A stretch of 64,000 nucleotides of DNA from positions 1-64,000 of the forward strand of contig JADLDO010000024.1 of NCBI GenBank assembly GCA_020846635.1, in the 5' to 3' direction. Origin of the DNA: Caldilineaceae bacterium. GTDB taxonomy: Bacteria; Chloroflexota; Anaerolineae; Caldilineales; Caldilineaceae. Below the pieces are notes generated by a model. That model searched no databases. It was not told where the DNA came from and saw nothing but the letters and a program-made list of their open reading frames with translations. Both the position numbers and the translations under genes were made by a program. This document shows, piece by piece, positions 39,898 to 48,628 of this stretch (position 1 is the stretch's first letter; each line of letters starts with the position of its first letter).

Positions 39898-41718
39898 ATG
39901 GGCTCGCGCCGATGGAATAACCTGACCAAGATCATCGTCTCTGTCACCCTGGCGACATTGGCGTTGATCTTGTTGATCACCTTTCGGGTGCTCATCACGC
40001 CCACGATTGTCGCCTTTCTCCTTGCCTTTATTCTGAGCTACCCCGTTAACTGGATTCAGCGCAGTACCGGCTGGGCGCGCCCCATTGCGGTTACATTTAC
40101 CTATTTGGGGCTGCTTACCGTCCTGATCTTGATGCCGGTTTTGATCCTGCCGCGCCTGGCTGACCTCGTTTTGTCGCTGCAATCCACACTGGAACGATTG
40201 GTTGAAGATCTGCGAAATGTCTCCACTGGCCCGCTGCTGAGCGTGGGGCCGGTGAATTTTTCGTTGGATATGCTCTTTCAACAGGCGGGTGAATTTCTGG
40301 GCAACCTGCTGGTCATTGCCACCGGCAACCCGCTCTCGCTGGCACGCGGCCTGACCAACAGCCTCATCACCATTGTCTATGTACTGGTGCTTGGTTTTTG
40401 GCTGCTTAAGGATCACTATAAGCTCCAACGGCTGGTCATGGACCAGATTCCAGTGGACTATCAGGAGGACGTGCGGCGCTTGGGGCTGGAGTTGGGGCAG
40501 ATTTGGCATGCGTTCATGCGCGGGCAGTTGACGCTGGCGTTGGTAGTGGCGCTGCTGACCTGGGTTCCGCTGGTGATCATTGGTATGCCCAACGCCGGTG
40601 CATTGGCGCTTTTGGCAGGTGTTTTGGAATTTCTGCCCTCCATCGGGCCCGCCATTAGCGGCACAATTGGCACAGTCTTTGCTCTCTTTCAGGGATCATC
40701 CTGGCTGCCCGCCAACAATCTAACGTTTGCCATCATCGTCAGTTTGCTCTATGCGATCATCGGCCAACTGGAGAGTATCTATCTGATCCCACGGCTGGTG
40801 GGTGGGCAGGTGCGGCTTCATCCGGCGTTGGCCTTTGTGGGCGTCATTGCCGGGACGCTTGTTTTTGGGCTGCTGGGCGTCTTGCTTGCCATGCCCATCA
40901 TGGCGAGCGCACGCACAATTTTATCGTATATCTATCGCAAGCTCTTTGACCTCGACCCCTTTGAGCCGTTACGCACACCCCAGGCGAGTATCCGTATTCC
41001 TGGATTGATTGCGGGGCGCAAAATTGATGCCATCATTTTTGACCTGGATGGCACATTAGCCCAACTCGACTGGACAGCCCCGGAATGGGTGGAAAGCCAT
41101 CTGCAATGGCTTGACGATTTCATTACGCCTGACCGTCGCGCCCGCGATATGCGGCGTCTCATGGCAGGCATGGAAGGGACGATTAACTTTATTGTTAGCC
41201 AGAGCCGGCGCTTCAAACCGGCGCAGCAGATCGAACATGAGTTGCCCTGGCTCAACTACTTGCGCGGCCATCCGCCCGCAGCCGCGTTGACACCCATTGC
41301 GGATGTGCCTGAAATGCTGGAGCAATTGGCGGATCAATACCAGCTTGTCATCGTCTCGACACGACCGCAGGCGGAAATTCTCTGCTTTCTGCAAAACGCC
41401 GGCATCTCGCCCGCGCGCTTTGCGCTGCTGATCGGGCGCGAGGATGAAGGCAATCTGCTGCCCCACAGCGATCCTCTCATTTCTGCCACCAGCCGCCTGC
41501 TCTTGGAGCCCAACCAGGTGTTAATGGTCAGCGACACCGACAGCAATTTGCGGTCCGCGCGTGCTATCGAGATGGCGACAGTGGGGGTGTTGTGCGGTCT
41601 GGGCGAAGAAGGCGATCTGTTGGACAGCGACTTGATTCTGGCTAGCACCGCCGAATTGCTCGATTGGCTTTGGATTCCGACTCCTCAACTAGACGCGCTG
41701 CTGCGTACACCCCAATAG
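39898..41718 (+). CDS. AI-2E (PerM) family transporter fused to a HAD-family phosphatase
   Basis: A 606-residue two-domain protein. Residues 1-350 form an AI-2E/PerM-type membrane domain with about eight helices (TIVAFLLAFILSYPVNWIQR, GVLEFLPSIGPAISGTIG, LIPRLVGGQVRLHPALAF). Residues ~375-600 form a HAD hydrolase: motif I FDLDGT (nucleophile Asp382), motif II VIVSTRP (Thr/Ser 487-488), motif IV VSDTDSN (Asp546/548). HAD enzymes remove phosphate from sugars, lipids or nucleotides. The frame runs unbroken across the junction. I infer that a substrate handled by the transporter is dephosphorylated, or that phosphatase state gates transport. No close neighbour explains it further. Confidence 0.88.
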   Translation: MGSRRWNNLTKIIVSVTLATLALILLITFRVLITPTIVAFLLAFILSYPVNWIQRSTGWARPIAVTFTYLGLLTVLILMPVLILPRLADLVLSLQSTLERLVEDLRNVSTGPLLSVGPVNFSLDMLFQQAGEFLGNLLVIATGNPLSLARGLTNSLITIVYVLVLGFWLLKDHYKLQRLVMDQIPVDYQEDVRRLGLELGQIWHAFMRGQLTLALVVALLTWVPLVIIGMPNAGALALLAGVLEFLPSIGPAISGTIGTVFALFQGSSWLPANNLTFAIIVSLLYAIIGQLESIYLIPRLVGGQVRLHPALAFVGVIAGTLVFGLLGVLLAMPIMASARTILSYIYRKLFDLDPFEPLRTPQASIRIPGLIAGRKIDAIIFDLDGTLAQLDWTAPEWVESHLQWLDDFITPDRRARDMRRLMAGMEGTINFIVSQSRRFKPAQQIEHELPWLNYLRGHPPAAALTPIADVPEMLEQLADQYQLVIVSTRPQAEILCFLQNAGISPARFALLIGREDEGNLLPHSDPLISATSRLLLEPNQVLMVSDTDSNLRSARAIEMATVGVLCGLGEEGDLLDSDLILASTAELLDWLWIPTPQLDALLRTPQ

Positions 41719-41872
41719 AAACGTCCACCGCATGCTGATACTCGCCGCTGAGTATCACCATGCATGAATAACCTGCATAAACAATCCGCAATTGTAAGCC
41801 AACGTCTTGATGCTGTCGGGCGCTATGCTATGCTGCTCTCATGCGCGGTTGAAAGCTAGAGTGAGGATGAAT

Positions 41873-42172
41873 ATGCTAAAGGTAAAGATCAGCTATGATA
41901 TGCGCGAAGGGCGCGAGCAGGAATGTCAAGAATACCTGGTCAACAAACTTGCGCCAGGGCTGGCAAAGCTAGGGTTGCGCGTCTCTGATGTCTGGTATAC
42001 GGTTTGGGGCAACTCGCCGCAGATTACCAGCGGCGGCGAAGTAGAAGACATTGACAAGGCGCGTACGATTCTCACGTCGCGCGAGTGGGGCCGTTTGGCC
42101 GAGGGGATGGAGGAGTTGACGACAAATTTTCGTGTCCAGGTCACGCGCGGCAAGAACGCGGCCTTAAACTAG
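41873..42172 (+). CDS. Small protein, possibly a dimeric alpha-beta barrel
   Basis: A 99-residue protein. LKVKISYDMREGREQECQEY, a helix to LAPGLAKLG, then VSDVWYTVWGNSPQITSGGE and a second helix-strand unit (WGRLAEGMEELTTNFRVQVT) resemble the ferredoxin-like fold of dimeric alpha-beta barrel proteins (NIPSNAP/monooxygenase-like). No catalytic motif can be named. ATG 41873 is chosen because GTGAGG ends 6 nt upstream; ATG 41867 would abut it. It ends 3 nt before the next gene, so the two are probably an operon. Confidence 0.75.
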   Translation: MLKVKISYDMREGREQECQEYLVNKLAPGLAKLGLRVSDVWYTVWGNSPQITSGGEVEDIDKARTILTSREWGRLAEGMEELTTNFRVQVTRGKNAALN

Positions 42173-42175
42173 CCC

Positions 42176-42913
42176 GTGAGCCAATTCAATCAACCGTTGG
42201 ATACCCCATCTGAATCGGAACTTCTCTCCCCCCAGCAAAAACCCCTGGCACTCGTTGTCTTTCTAGAGAATGTCGGTCATATCCAGGGCATACCCTTGCC
42301 ACAGCCGGTTACGCAGGCGATTGACTTTGTGACCGAGGAATATGCCAAAATGCTGCTGCGGCTCTATGGGGCCTACCGGCGTTATGACCAGGTGATCATT
42401 CTTGAAGATGAGCAGGCCACCGGGCCGGAGTTGGTGGCCGCGCTGACCGAGGCCAGCCGCGAGCATACCGTTGACCTGTTGTTGTTGGTGCATGGGCGAC
42501 CTGGGGCGTTGGTGGGCTGTCGCGCCCAGGTAGATGTGGGGCCGGAAACTTTCCAACCCTTGCTGGCGGCCTATCGTAAGGACCCTAGTCTGGTGGATCT
42601 GCGGATGGTCTTTGGGCTGAATTGCTATGGGGCAAGCTTGGCCCCGGTTTGGCTCGAATTGGGCGCGTCTGCGGTCAATGGTGCAGTCGGCGTCAATTGG
42701 CTGCCGGAGCCTTCGCTCTCCATTTTTCTGCGCAACTGGCTAGGGGGGCGATCCTTTAGCGAGGCGTTTGACCGGAGCCATCGCGCGGCTTTGCGCTGGG
42801 GGCAGCGGCTGTGGCCTGCTGCGCCGGATGGCAGCGACCATCCCAAGATTGCAGGCAGCCGCCAAGCGATTTTTGGCCTGCGCGATGTGACGATTGATTC
42901 ACAGAAAGGATGA
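42176..42913 (+). CDS. Possible caspase-fold (clan CD-like) protein
   Basis: A 245-residue protein I do not recognise by family name. After a disordered N-terminus, alternating strands and helices (LALVVFLENVGH, YDQVIILEDEQA) lead to LLLLVHGRPG (His106) and LRMVFGLNCYGAS (Cys150). A hydrophobic strand ending in HG, followed by another ending in a Cys, is the His-Cys dyad layout of caspase-like and CHAT-type proteins. GTG 42176 follows the previous gene by 3 nt. The C-terminal part (FLRNWLGGRSFSEAFDRSHR) is helical. The stop codon lies inside the palindrome at 42,908-42,967. The fold is an inference. Confidence 0.55.
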   Translation: MSQFNQPLDTPSESELLSPQQKPLALVVFLENVGHIQGIPLPQPVTQAIDFVTEEYAKMLLRLYGAYRRYDQVIILEDEQATGPELVAALTEASREHTVDLLLLVHGRPGALVGCRAQVDVGPETFQPLLAAYRKDPSLVDLRMVFGLNCYGASLAPVWLELGASAVNGAVGVNWLPEPSLSIFLRNWLGGRSFSEAFDRSHRAALRWGQRLWPAAPDGSDHPKIAGSRQAIFGLRDVTIDSQKG

Positions 42914-42967
42914 AGGTTGAGGGATGAAGAAGGCATGACAGAGTTTTTCATCCCTCAACCTTCATCC
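42908..42967. repeat. Long hairpin between convergent genes (GGATGAAG family, copy 2)
   Basis: Perfect 21-bp arms (42908-42928 and 42947-42967) with an 18-nt loop. The TGA stop of the upstream gene (42911-42913) is in the left arm. It shares GGATGAAGAAGGCA and CATGACAG features with the repeat at 6,393-6,496. It probably serves as a bidirectional terminator. Confidence 0.75.
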
Positions 42968-42977
42968 CTCATCCTTT

Positions 42978-43658
42978 CTAGGGGGTGATGAGGATGGCGT
43001 GGATGATTTCGTCGCCTTCGTCATTCTCTGTGGCAGTGCCCAAGACGCGCAATGTGAGGTCGTCGGGTAGGTCGGTGGGGCGCGGCATAGGGCCACCGTC
43101 ATACCAGATGGTGTTTTCGTCCACCATGACAGTAAACTCACCATCGCGCCTGTTCTTCAGGGTCAGGGTGTCGCCATCTTCTTCAACCAGCGTGCCGCGG
43201 TAGCCGGCATCGGCCAAATCTTCGGGGTCGCCCTTGTAAAGCAGTTGTGCGACGAGATTGCCCCATACCAAGCGCGGGCTGACAACGACCTCATCACCTT
43301 CCTGCAGCGTTGTCAACGTCAACGGCGCGAATGTCTCGTCCAGCAAGATCGTGTCACTAATCACATCTAGCGTGACTTGCAGGCTCACATAGCGCATCAT
43401 GCCGCGGGCATGGTGATGATTTGGCAGTTGCAGCGTAACGCTCGCCTCCTCGACCGCGCTCACTTCGCCTGTTACCCAAAAACCGGGCAGAACATTATCA
43501 CTCCGCCCAAACATATGCCCAGGCCCCCAGAAGGTCGTCGCTGCTTGCGCCGGCATTGGCAACAGCGCCAGTGTACCTGCCAGCAGCGCACAAACCATCA
43601 ACAACAGACCCCATTGCTCTACGTTACTCTTTGAACTTTTGCTCTTTGAACTCTTCAT
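42978..43658 (-). CDS. Secreted protein with DUF5666-like beta domains
   Basis: A 226-residue exported protein with a lysine/serine-rich N-region, a signal peptide core (WGLLLMVCALLAGTLALLPM, cut after AQA), and two beta-barrel-like domains of DUF5666 type: TGEVSAVEEASVTLQLPNHH, with LQEGDEVVVSPRLVW, and GTLVEEDGDTLTLKNRRDGE, with LRVLGTATENDEGDEIIHAI. Each has the strand-turn pattern of this small repeat. Role unknown; often found in surface or wall-associated proteins. ATG 43658 with AGGTGA upstream is favoured over GTG 43682. It is convergent with the previous gene across the long hairpin. Confidence 0.78.
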   Translation of the reverse strand: MKSSKSKSSKSNVEQWGLLLMVCALLAGTLALLPMPAQAATTFWGPGHMFGRSDNVLPGFWVTGEVSAVEEASVTLQLPNHHHARGMMRYVSLQVTLDVISDTILLDETFAPLTLTTLQEGDEVVVSPRLVWGNLVAQLLYKGDPEDLADAGYRGTLVEEDGDTLTLKNRRDGEFTVMVDENTIWYDGGPMPRPTDLPDDLTLRVLGTATENDEGDEIIHAILITP

Positions 43659-43849
43659 CTTTGCACTCACCTGAGTCTGCACGCGTCGTACGTGTATGAC
43701 TCGATCCTTTCATCATCCAAAAACAGCCTGCGAACTATGAATCATTGTCGCGGTGAAACTGAAAATATGCAAGTAGCGTCGTTCCAAACAAAAGCGGCGG
43801 GCTCTTGGCCCGCCGCCATGATCCATTTGACTAGGAGAAGCTTGCAGAT

Positions 43850-46519
43850 CTACTTTGTCGCCTTTTGATAGACTAGGTAGATCGACGTATGGATGCCCCA
43901 ATCGCGGCGTTCGATGTCACCCATGCCCGCGCCATAGACGGTTTCGCTGGGCAATCCATCGACCTTGATGTTATAGGCGTTGCCCGCGGCATACATCTGG
44001 TAGTTGAAACCATAGTCGGGCGGCGCTTTGTCCTCGACACCGCTGGTATAGCTGCCATCGCCCCACCAGACTGTGACCGGATTGCCCACAATGCGGTTGC
44101 CATTTTCGTCCAAAACTTCGACGTAAATGTGATGCTTGCCGCCGGATTCCTGTTCGTCGGCCCAACGCGCATCAATGAGCCGCCAATATTGCTGTCCGGG
44201 CGCGGCCCCGGAATCCTCCACTCGCACACCGAGCCGATCCAGGCGGGGGTCCCAAGCGCGCGGGGGTGCAGCCGCAACAGCCACTTCGGGCTCCGGTTCA
44301 GCCGCGGGGGCTGCGGGCGCAACGAATTGTTGGATAAAGGGCGCGGCAGTGGGGGGGGGCGTCGCTGTGGGGGGTACAGGTGTCGCGGTCGCGGTTGGCA
44401 GCGGTGTCGCTGTGGGAATGGGTGTAAAGGTAGGCCCAGGCGTATAGGTGGGCGTGGGCGGCACAGCCTTATCAGCCATTGCCAGCGCCTCCGCTAAATC
44501 TTTGTCCTGGCTTGCTAGTTCATAACTGCCAATGGCATAGACTTCATTGATCGCATTGAGAAGGCTCGACCGTGTCGTGCCCAATTCGGCTCCACGGGCG
44601 ACGCTTGTGCCTTGCAGAAGGCTCAATAAGGAGAGTGGCGCAACCACAAAGATAACAAAGATAATGAGGACAATCAGGACTGCCAGTTGTATGCGCTGCA
44701 AGATCGTAAGGCTACTGAACCAACTGCCAAAGCCCTGGGACTGCTGCGGCGGCGCCGTTTGTCGCATATCCATCTCGGCAGCGGCGCGCCTGCGTCGTGA
44801 TGGCACATTGCCCGCGACGGATGGGGCCGTTGGCGCATAGGGGATATTGTCGTCAAACTCTTCTTCAAAGCCGCCTGCCTCGCTGGGAATATAGCTGCCC
44901 GCAGTTCCCTGGCTTAGACGCTGGCTCAGGATGCGGCTCATGCTGATCGCTAAGGTGGGATAGCGATTCATGAGCGCATCAAAATCCTTTTTACTCAGCG
45001 TCCAAACGTCAACGTCGGTCTCCGCCATGACGCTGGCATTGTGGGGCTGGTTGGTGAGCAAGGCCCGTTCGCCAAAGGCTTCCCCACTCCCCAAAAGCCA
45101 ACCGCCACCGCTTAAGGGCTGCATCCGTACTTGGCCCTTTTCCAACAGATAGAGCGTTTCGGCGGGTGTGTTCGCGCGGAAGATCTGTTCTCCGGCGCGA
45201 TAGCGCATCGGGCGCAGATGATCCACGACCTGCTTGAGTTCTGCCGCCCCTAGCTCCGAGAGGAGTTCAAACTGGCGAAAGCGTTCTTCGCTTTGGCTCT
45301 GTTCCTGGGTTGCCAGGCGTGCGGCGAGATTTTGGCTCAGTACCTTGCCCAGTTCTGGATGTTGCGCGGCCAATGCATCCAGGTCCGATTTATAGAGAAT
45401 CCAGAGATTGGTATTGCGGACGGCAGTCGCATCTTCGCCCCGTCCTTGCCCGGTGAGGAGGCTGGCATCGCCAAAGAAACCGCCATTGCTCACGCGCGCC
45501 AACTGCTCCATTGCGCCGGAGGCATTTTCAGCCGTAAGCTCAATTTCGCCATTTTCGATGAAGTAGAGAGCGTCGCCTGCGTCCCCAATCATATAGACCC
45601 GCTCACCAGCGGGCGCATGTTGCAGCACCATGCGCTGGGCGATGGCCTGCATGGTCTGGGGGGATGTCTCGGCAAAGAGTGGCATCTGTGCCAGGCGCAG
45701 CACTGCTTGTGCCTGGTCGGCTTTGCTCAAGCGCGCGCGCGTCGCGCGCGCCATCGTGCGGCGCAGCGCCGGATGCTGGTGGCTAATGCTGGCGAAGTCG
45801 TCTGCCGAAAGCGCCCACAGCACCGAGTCTTTGGCGGCTACAGCCGTTTGACCGTAGGGCTTGCTTGTGAGCAGCGCCGCCGCACCAAAGAGCGCGCCAG
45901 GCTCCAGCGTCTGCCCCCGTTCGCTGTTGACCTCATTCTCCGCACGCAGTTCGACGGCTCCGCTTTCCACCAAGAAAAGTCCCAGGGGAGCATCTCCCGC
46001 GCGGTAGATGGCGTCTCTGGCCTTCACCTCGCGCGGCTGCATGCGCGCCGCCAGGAGTTGGTACGTATGCGCGGGCAGCCCCGTCAACTCCGGTACTTTG
46101 GAGAGCCGTTGGGTAAGGTAATCTTCCATCTGGGCCAATTGCGAGCCGAAATTACGTCCCAGCTTCAACCCGATTGTCGGTTGTTGCAGGATGATTTCGC
46201 GCAAACGCTTATCGGTCAATTGCCAGAAGTGGAGATCCGAGAGGGCGACGGCAGTAACATCCTGCGGCGCATTACGGAATAAGCCGGCATCGCCAATCAG
46301 ACTGCCAGGCCCCAACGTCGCCAGATTTGTGCCGCTGTGGGTAGAGAGGCTGACGAACCCCTGGCCGATCAGATACATTGCTTCGCTGCGTTCACCGGCC
46401 TTGAGCAACGTGCTTTGTGCGTTGCTCTGGCCCTCAATGAAACCAGCGGCCAGAAGTTCGCGCTCACTTTCGGTTAGCCCGGCAAATAGCGGCGCAAACT
46501 TAATCAACTCGTTCTTCAC
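43850..46519 (-). CDS. Membrane protein with four cyclic-nucleotide-binding domains and an exported C-terminal domain
   Basis: An 889-residue protein. Four tandem CNB-type domains occupy roughly residues 10-525; each has a phosphate-binding-cassette-like turn (for example GSLIGDAGLF, GALFGAAALL, GGFFGDASLL, GEAFGERALL), though the canonical R-T/S-A is only partly kept. A membrane helix follows (LAVLIVLIIFVIFVVAPLSL), then a Pro/Thr-rich linker and an exported C-terminal beta domain (VEVLDENGNRIVGNPVTVWW). GTG 46519 is the likely start: AAGGAGG lies 4 nt upstream, whereas ATG 46597 has none. It could pass a cytoplasmic nucleotide signal to the envelope. The neighbouring SH3 lipoprotein has a similar C-terminal domain. 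Confidence 0.85.
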   Translation of the reverse strand: MKNELIKFAPLFAGLTESERELLAAGFIEGQSNAQSTLLKAGERSEAMYLIGQGFVSLSTHSGTNLATLGPGSLIGDAGLFRNAPQDVTAVALSDLHFWQLTDKRLREIILQQPTIGLKLGRNFGSQLAQMEDYLTQRLSKVPELTGLPAHTYQLLAARMQPREVKARDAIYRAGDAPLGLFLVESGAVELRAENEVNSERGQTLEPGALFGAAALLTSKPYGQTAVAAKDSVLWALSADDFASISHQHPALRRTMARATRARLSKADQAQAVLRLAQMPLFAETSPQTMQAIAQRMVLQHAPAGERVYMIGDAGDALYFIENGEIELTAENASGAMEQLARVSNGGFFGDASLLTGQGRGEDATAVRNTNLWILYKSDLDALAAQHPELGKVLSQNLAARLATQEQSQSEERFRQFELLSELGAAELKQVVDHLRPMRYRAGEQIFRANTPAETLYLLEKGQVRMQPLSGGGWLLGSGEAFGERALLTNQPHNASVMAETDVDVWTLSKKDFDALMNRYPTLAISMSRILSQRLSQGTAGSYIPSEAGGFEEEFDDNIPYAPTAPSVAGNVPSRRRRAAAEMDMRQTAPPQQSQGFGSWFSSLTILQRIQLAVLIVLIIFVIFVVAPLSLLSLLQGTSVARGAELGTTRSSLLNAINEVYAIGSYELASQDKDLAEALAMADKAVPPTPTYTPGPTFTPIPTATPLPTATATPVPPTATPPPTAAPFIQQFVAPAAPAAEPEPEVAVAAAPPRAWDPRLDRLGVRVEDSGAAPGQQYWRLIDARWADEQESGGKHHIYVEVLDENGNRIVGNPVTVWWGDGSYTSGVEDKAPPDYGFNYQMYAAGNAYNIKVDGLPSETVYGAGMGDIERRDWGIHTSIYLVYQKATK

Positions 46520-46730
46520 GAATCCTCCTTGCCGTCCGTAGTCAGGTTCATTAGTGGGAGTGGCAGGTGGCGAAGGCTTTCTGCCGTTGGCTCCCATCCT
46601 GTCATCTTACACAACTTGTAGGCTCTTTGCCTGACGACTTAATGACAAAGTCCCTGTCACCAAGCCATCTCTCCTGTCGCTTTTGACAGGGACGGCACAT
46701 GGGCAAGAGTCGTCGGTATGATGAATTGAA

Positions 46731-48254
46731 TTAATACTTGCGCTTAAAGGTCACGGTCCAGCTATGGTGTCCCCAACAGCCAGCCGAAAAGTTGAATTTG
46801 TCACAGCTTGCGTCGTCTGTGCAATAGTGGGCACCGATGAGATCTGAGTGCGAAATCTCCGGCGAGTGGGTGCTTAGTCCCTCCACCGAGTCGCTGGTGA
46901 CTTCGCGGCCATCGGCATCACGGATCACTTTGACACCCTGACCGGCCCCCAAGACGAATTCGACTTGGCCGTCACCCTTGCCTTGCGCGCCTGTGACAAA
47001 GATCTCTTGTGCGCCATAGATGGCCTGCACAGCGACACCGTTGAGCCGGTTGCCGTTGGCATCTAATACAATGACGTGCAGTTCGCGCTTTTCGCCACAG
47101 CGCACACTGCCACCGCTATCGACAGCCCCGCCCGTTTCTTCAACAGTCCACAAGCGGCGTTCGACGCCGGCAAAGTCGGGGCCAGCGGCAACGGGAGGCG
47201 GCGCTTGCTCTGCGGGAGGTTCCTCCGCTGGCGGTTGTTCTGCCGGCGGTTGTTCAGCGGGGGGCTGTTCAGCCGGTGGTTGTTCGGCGGGTACTTCCGC
47301 CACCGGGGCTGGTGTCGGCGTGGGGGGGGCAGCCGGAATATCGGACGCTACCGTAATGCTGGCGGTATCACCCATCGCCTGAACAAGGGGGCCATAGACC
47401 CAGCCTGCGCCACCGGTGGGCAGCGAAACCTGCCACCAATCCCCTTCGGGGTTTTTCGCAACAATGTCAGCTTGTTGTCCACTGTTTAATGCACCAACAA
47501 CGGGATAGGCGGTACCGGGACCGCTGCGTACATTCAATCCGTTTGACGCTTGAATCATCGGTTTCGATATGGGCGTTGCTGTGGGCGGCTCTGTTGTAGC
47601 CGTGGGCAAGGGGTTCGCCGCCGGGGGCGCTTGATTGGCGTCGACGGCGGGTGCGTCAGTCGTCGACGCGCCCGTCCCAGTGGTTTCTTGTGCAGACTCC
47701 ACAGGCTGCGCGGCAATGACAGTAGCAGCGGGCTGTTCTGCGCTGGTCGTGGGGGCGATGGATTGGGCCACGGGTAATGTCATTGGCGCTGGTGTGGCGG
47801 TGGGCGCGACGCTGTTCGCCAGCAAGCCATACTGCGTGGCATAGGCCATCAATTGCCCGGATTGCAGCCCCATCGCAAGCGCCATGTGGACCAATGCCGC
47901 GGTCTCTGCCGAGCCAGGATCGCTATCAACACGACCTTCGGCAAGGAAGATGAGAAATTGGGTCGGGTTGGCAACGTCCAATTTCTCCAATTCGGCGCGG
48001 GCAGTGCCCAGATTGCCGCTTTGCTCATATTCTTGGGCAATGGCAATCGTTGCCGTCGTCAAATCGGCGTTACTCGCTCCCTTTTCTGGCCCACACCCCA
48101 CCAAAGCAAAACCAAGCAGCAACAAAAAAAGGCAGAGCCGAAAGGGCGTCAGCCTCCAAAGGTGCCGTGGGTTTCGGTTGTGCGGAGTGTTGGAGATAGA
48201 AGCCGGAACTGTGTGAACGATAGCGTAGTTTACAATCGGATGTTGTGCGGACAT
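46731..48254 (-). CDS. SH3-domain lipoprotein with PAEQP repeats
   Basis: A 507-residue lipoprotein: a long basic N-region, a hydrophobic core and the lipobox FALVGC. Then come a helical domain (IAIAQEYEQSGNLGTARAEL), a Thr/Pro/Ala linker, a bacterial SH3 domain (SNGLNVRSGPGTAYPVVGAL, then DWWQVSLPTGGAGWVYG), a six-unit PAEQP-type repeat (47,212-47,291), and a C-terminal beta domain (LHVIVLDANGNRLNGVAVQA) similar to that of the CNB protein. SH3b domains often bind peptidoglycan. The N-region is unusually long, and no ribosome binding site precedes ATG 48254, so the start is uncertain. Confidence 0.85.
   Translation of the reverse strand: MSAQHPIVNYAIVHTVPASISNTPHNRNPRHLWRLTPFRLCLFLLLLGFALVGCGPEKGASNADLTTATIAIAQEYEQSGNLGTARAELEKLDVANPTQFLIFLAEGRVDSDPGSAETAALVHMALAMGLQSGQLMAYATQYGLLANSVAPTATPAPMTLPVAQSIAPTTSAEQPAATVIAAQPVESAQETTGTGASTTDAPAVDANQAPPAANPLPTATTEPPTATPISKPMIQASNGLNVRSGPGTAYPVVGALNSGQQADIVAKNPEGDWWQVSLPTGGAGWVYGPLVQAMGDTASITVASDIPAAPPTPTPAPVAEVPAEQPPAEQPPAEQPPAEQPPAEEPPAEQAPPPVAAGPDFAGVERRLWTVEETGGAVDSGGSVRCGEKRELHVIVLDANGNRLNGVAVQAIYGAQEIFVTGAQGKGDGQVEFVLGAGQGVKVIRDADGREVTSDSVEGLSTHSPEISHSDLIGAHYCTDDASCDKFNFSAGCWGHHSWTVTFKRKY
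47212..47291 (-). repeat. Tandem 15-bp coding repeat (PAEQP units)
   Basis: Six degenerate 15-nt units encode PAEQP/PAEEP in the lipoprotein. Unit-to-unit changes are mostly at third codon positions, so the repeat is held at protein level. Likely a flexible wall-spanning spacer. Confidence 0.85.
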
Positions 48255-48432
48255 TTGTTTTGTTTTGGGTCAGTTCAAGCTAGCCGAGCATGGCCTTGTG
48301 GCATTGCCACCCAGTCTGTACCTAACTTTTCGTCGCTCATTTCGCTTAGGGTATAATGCCCCCTGCGAACGGTCTTGGCTGCAACTTGCGCTGCCTACCG
48401 GTTTGCTGGAAACCGGCGAGGGTAAGGAACTG

Positions 48433-48514
<82 letters not shown>

Positions 48515-48548
48515 AAATCTGTGACAACTGCGGCTAACCTGTTGGCAC

Positions 48549-48577
48549 AGTATACTGATAGAGGTTAAAATCGTCAA
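48549..48577 (-). promoter_or_regulatory. Promoter for tRNA-Leu
   Basis: On the minus strand, TTGACG (48572-48577), a 17-nt spacer and TATACT (48549-48554), about 35 nt before the tRNA 5' end. Spacing and boxes are near-consensus. Confidence 0.7.
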
Positions 48578-48628
48578 ATACCGCGCTCGATTCGGAATTT
48601 TGAATTATCACAGTGAGATTGTAGCAGA

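Noticed and set aside
45293..46282. 329-residue rightward frame
   Set aside because: Opposite the CNB-domain gene, with Cys/His/Arg-rich composition typical of antisense frames.
47212..47291. CRISPR-like tandem repeat
   Set aside because: 15-nt units without spacers, in frame and coding PAEQP in a lipoprotein.
48352..48357. TATAAT on the plus strand as promoter of the sigma factor gene
   Set aside because: The -35 region is poor and it lies about 270 nt upstream, on the far side of the oppositely oriented tRNA gene.
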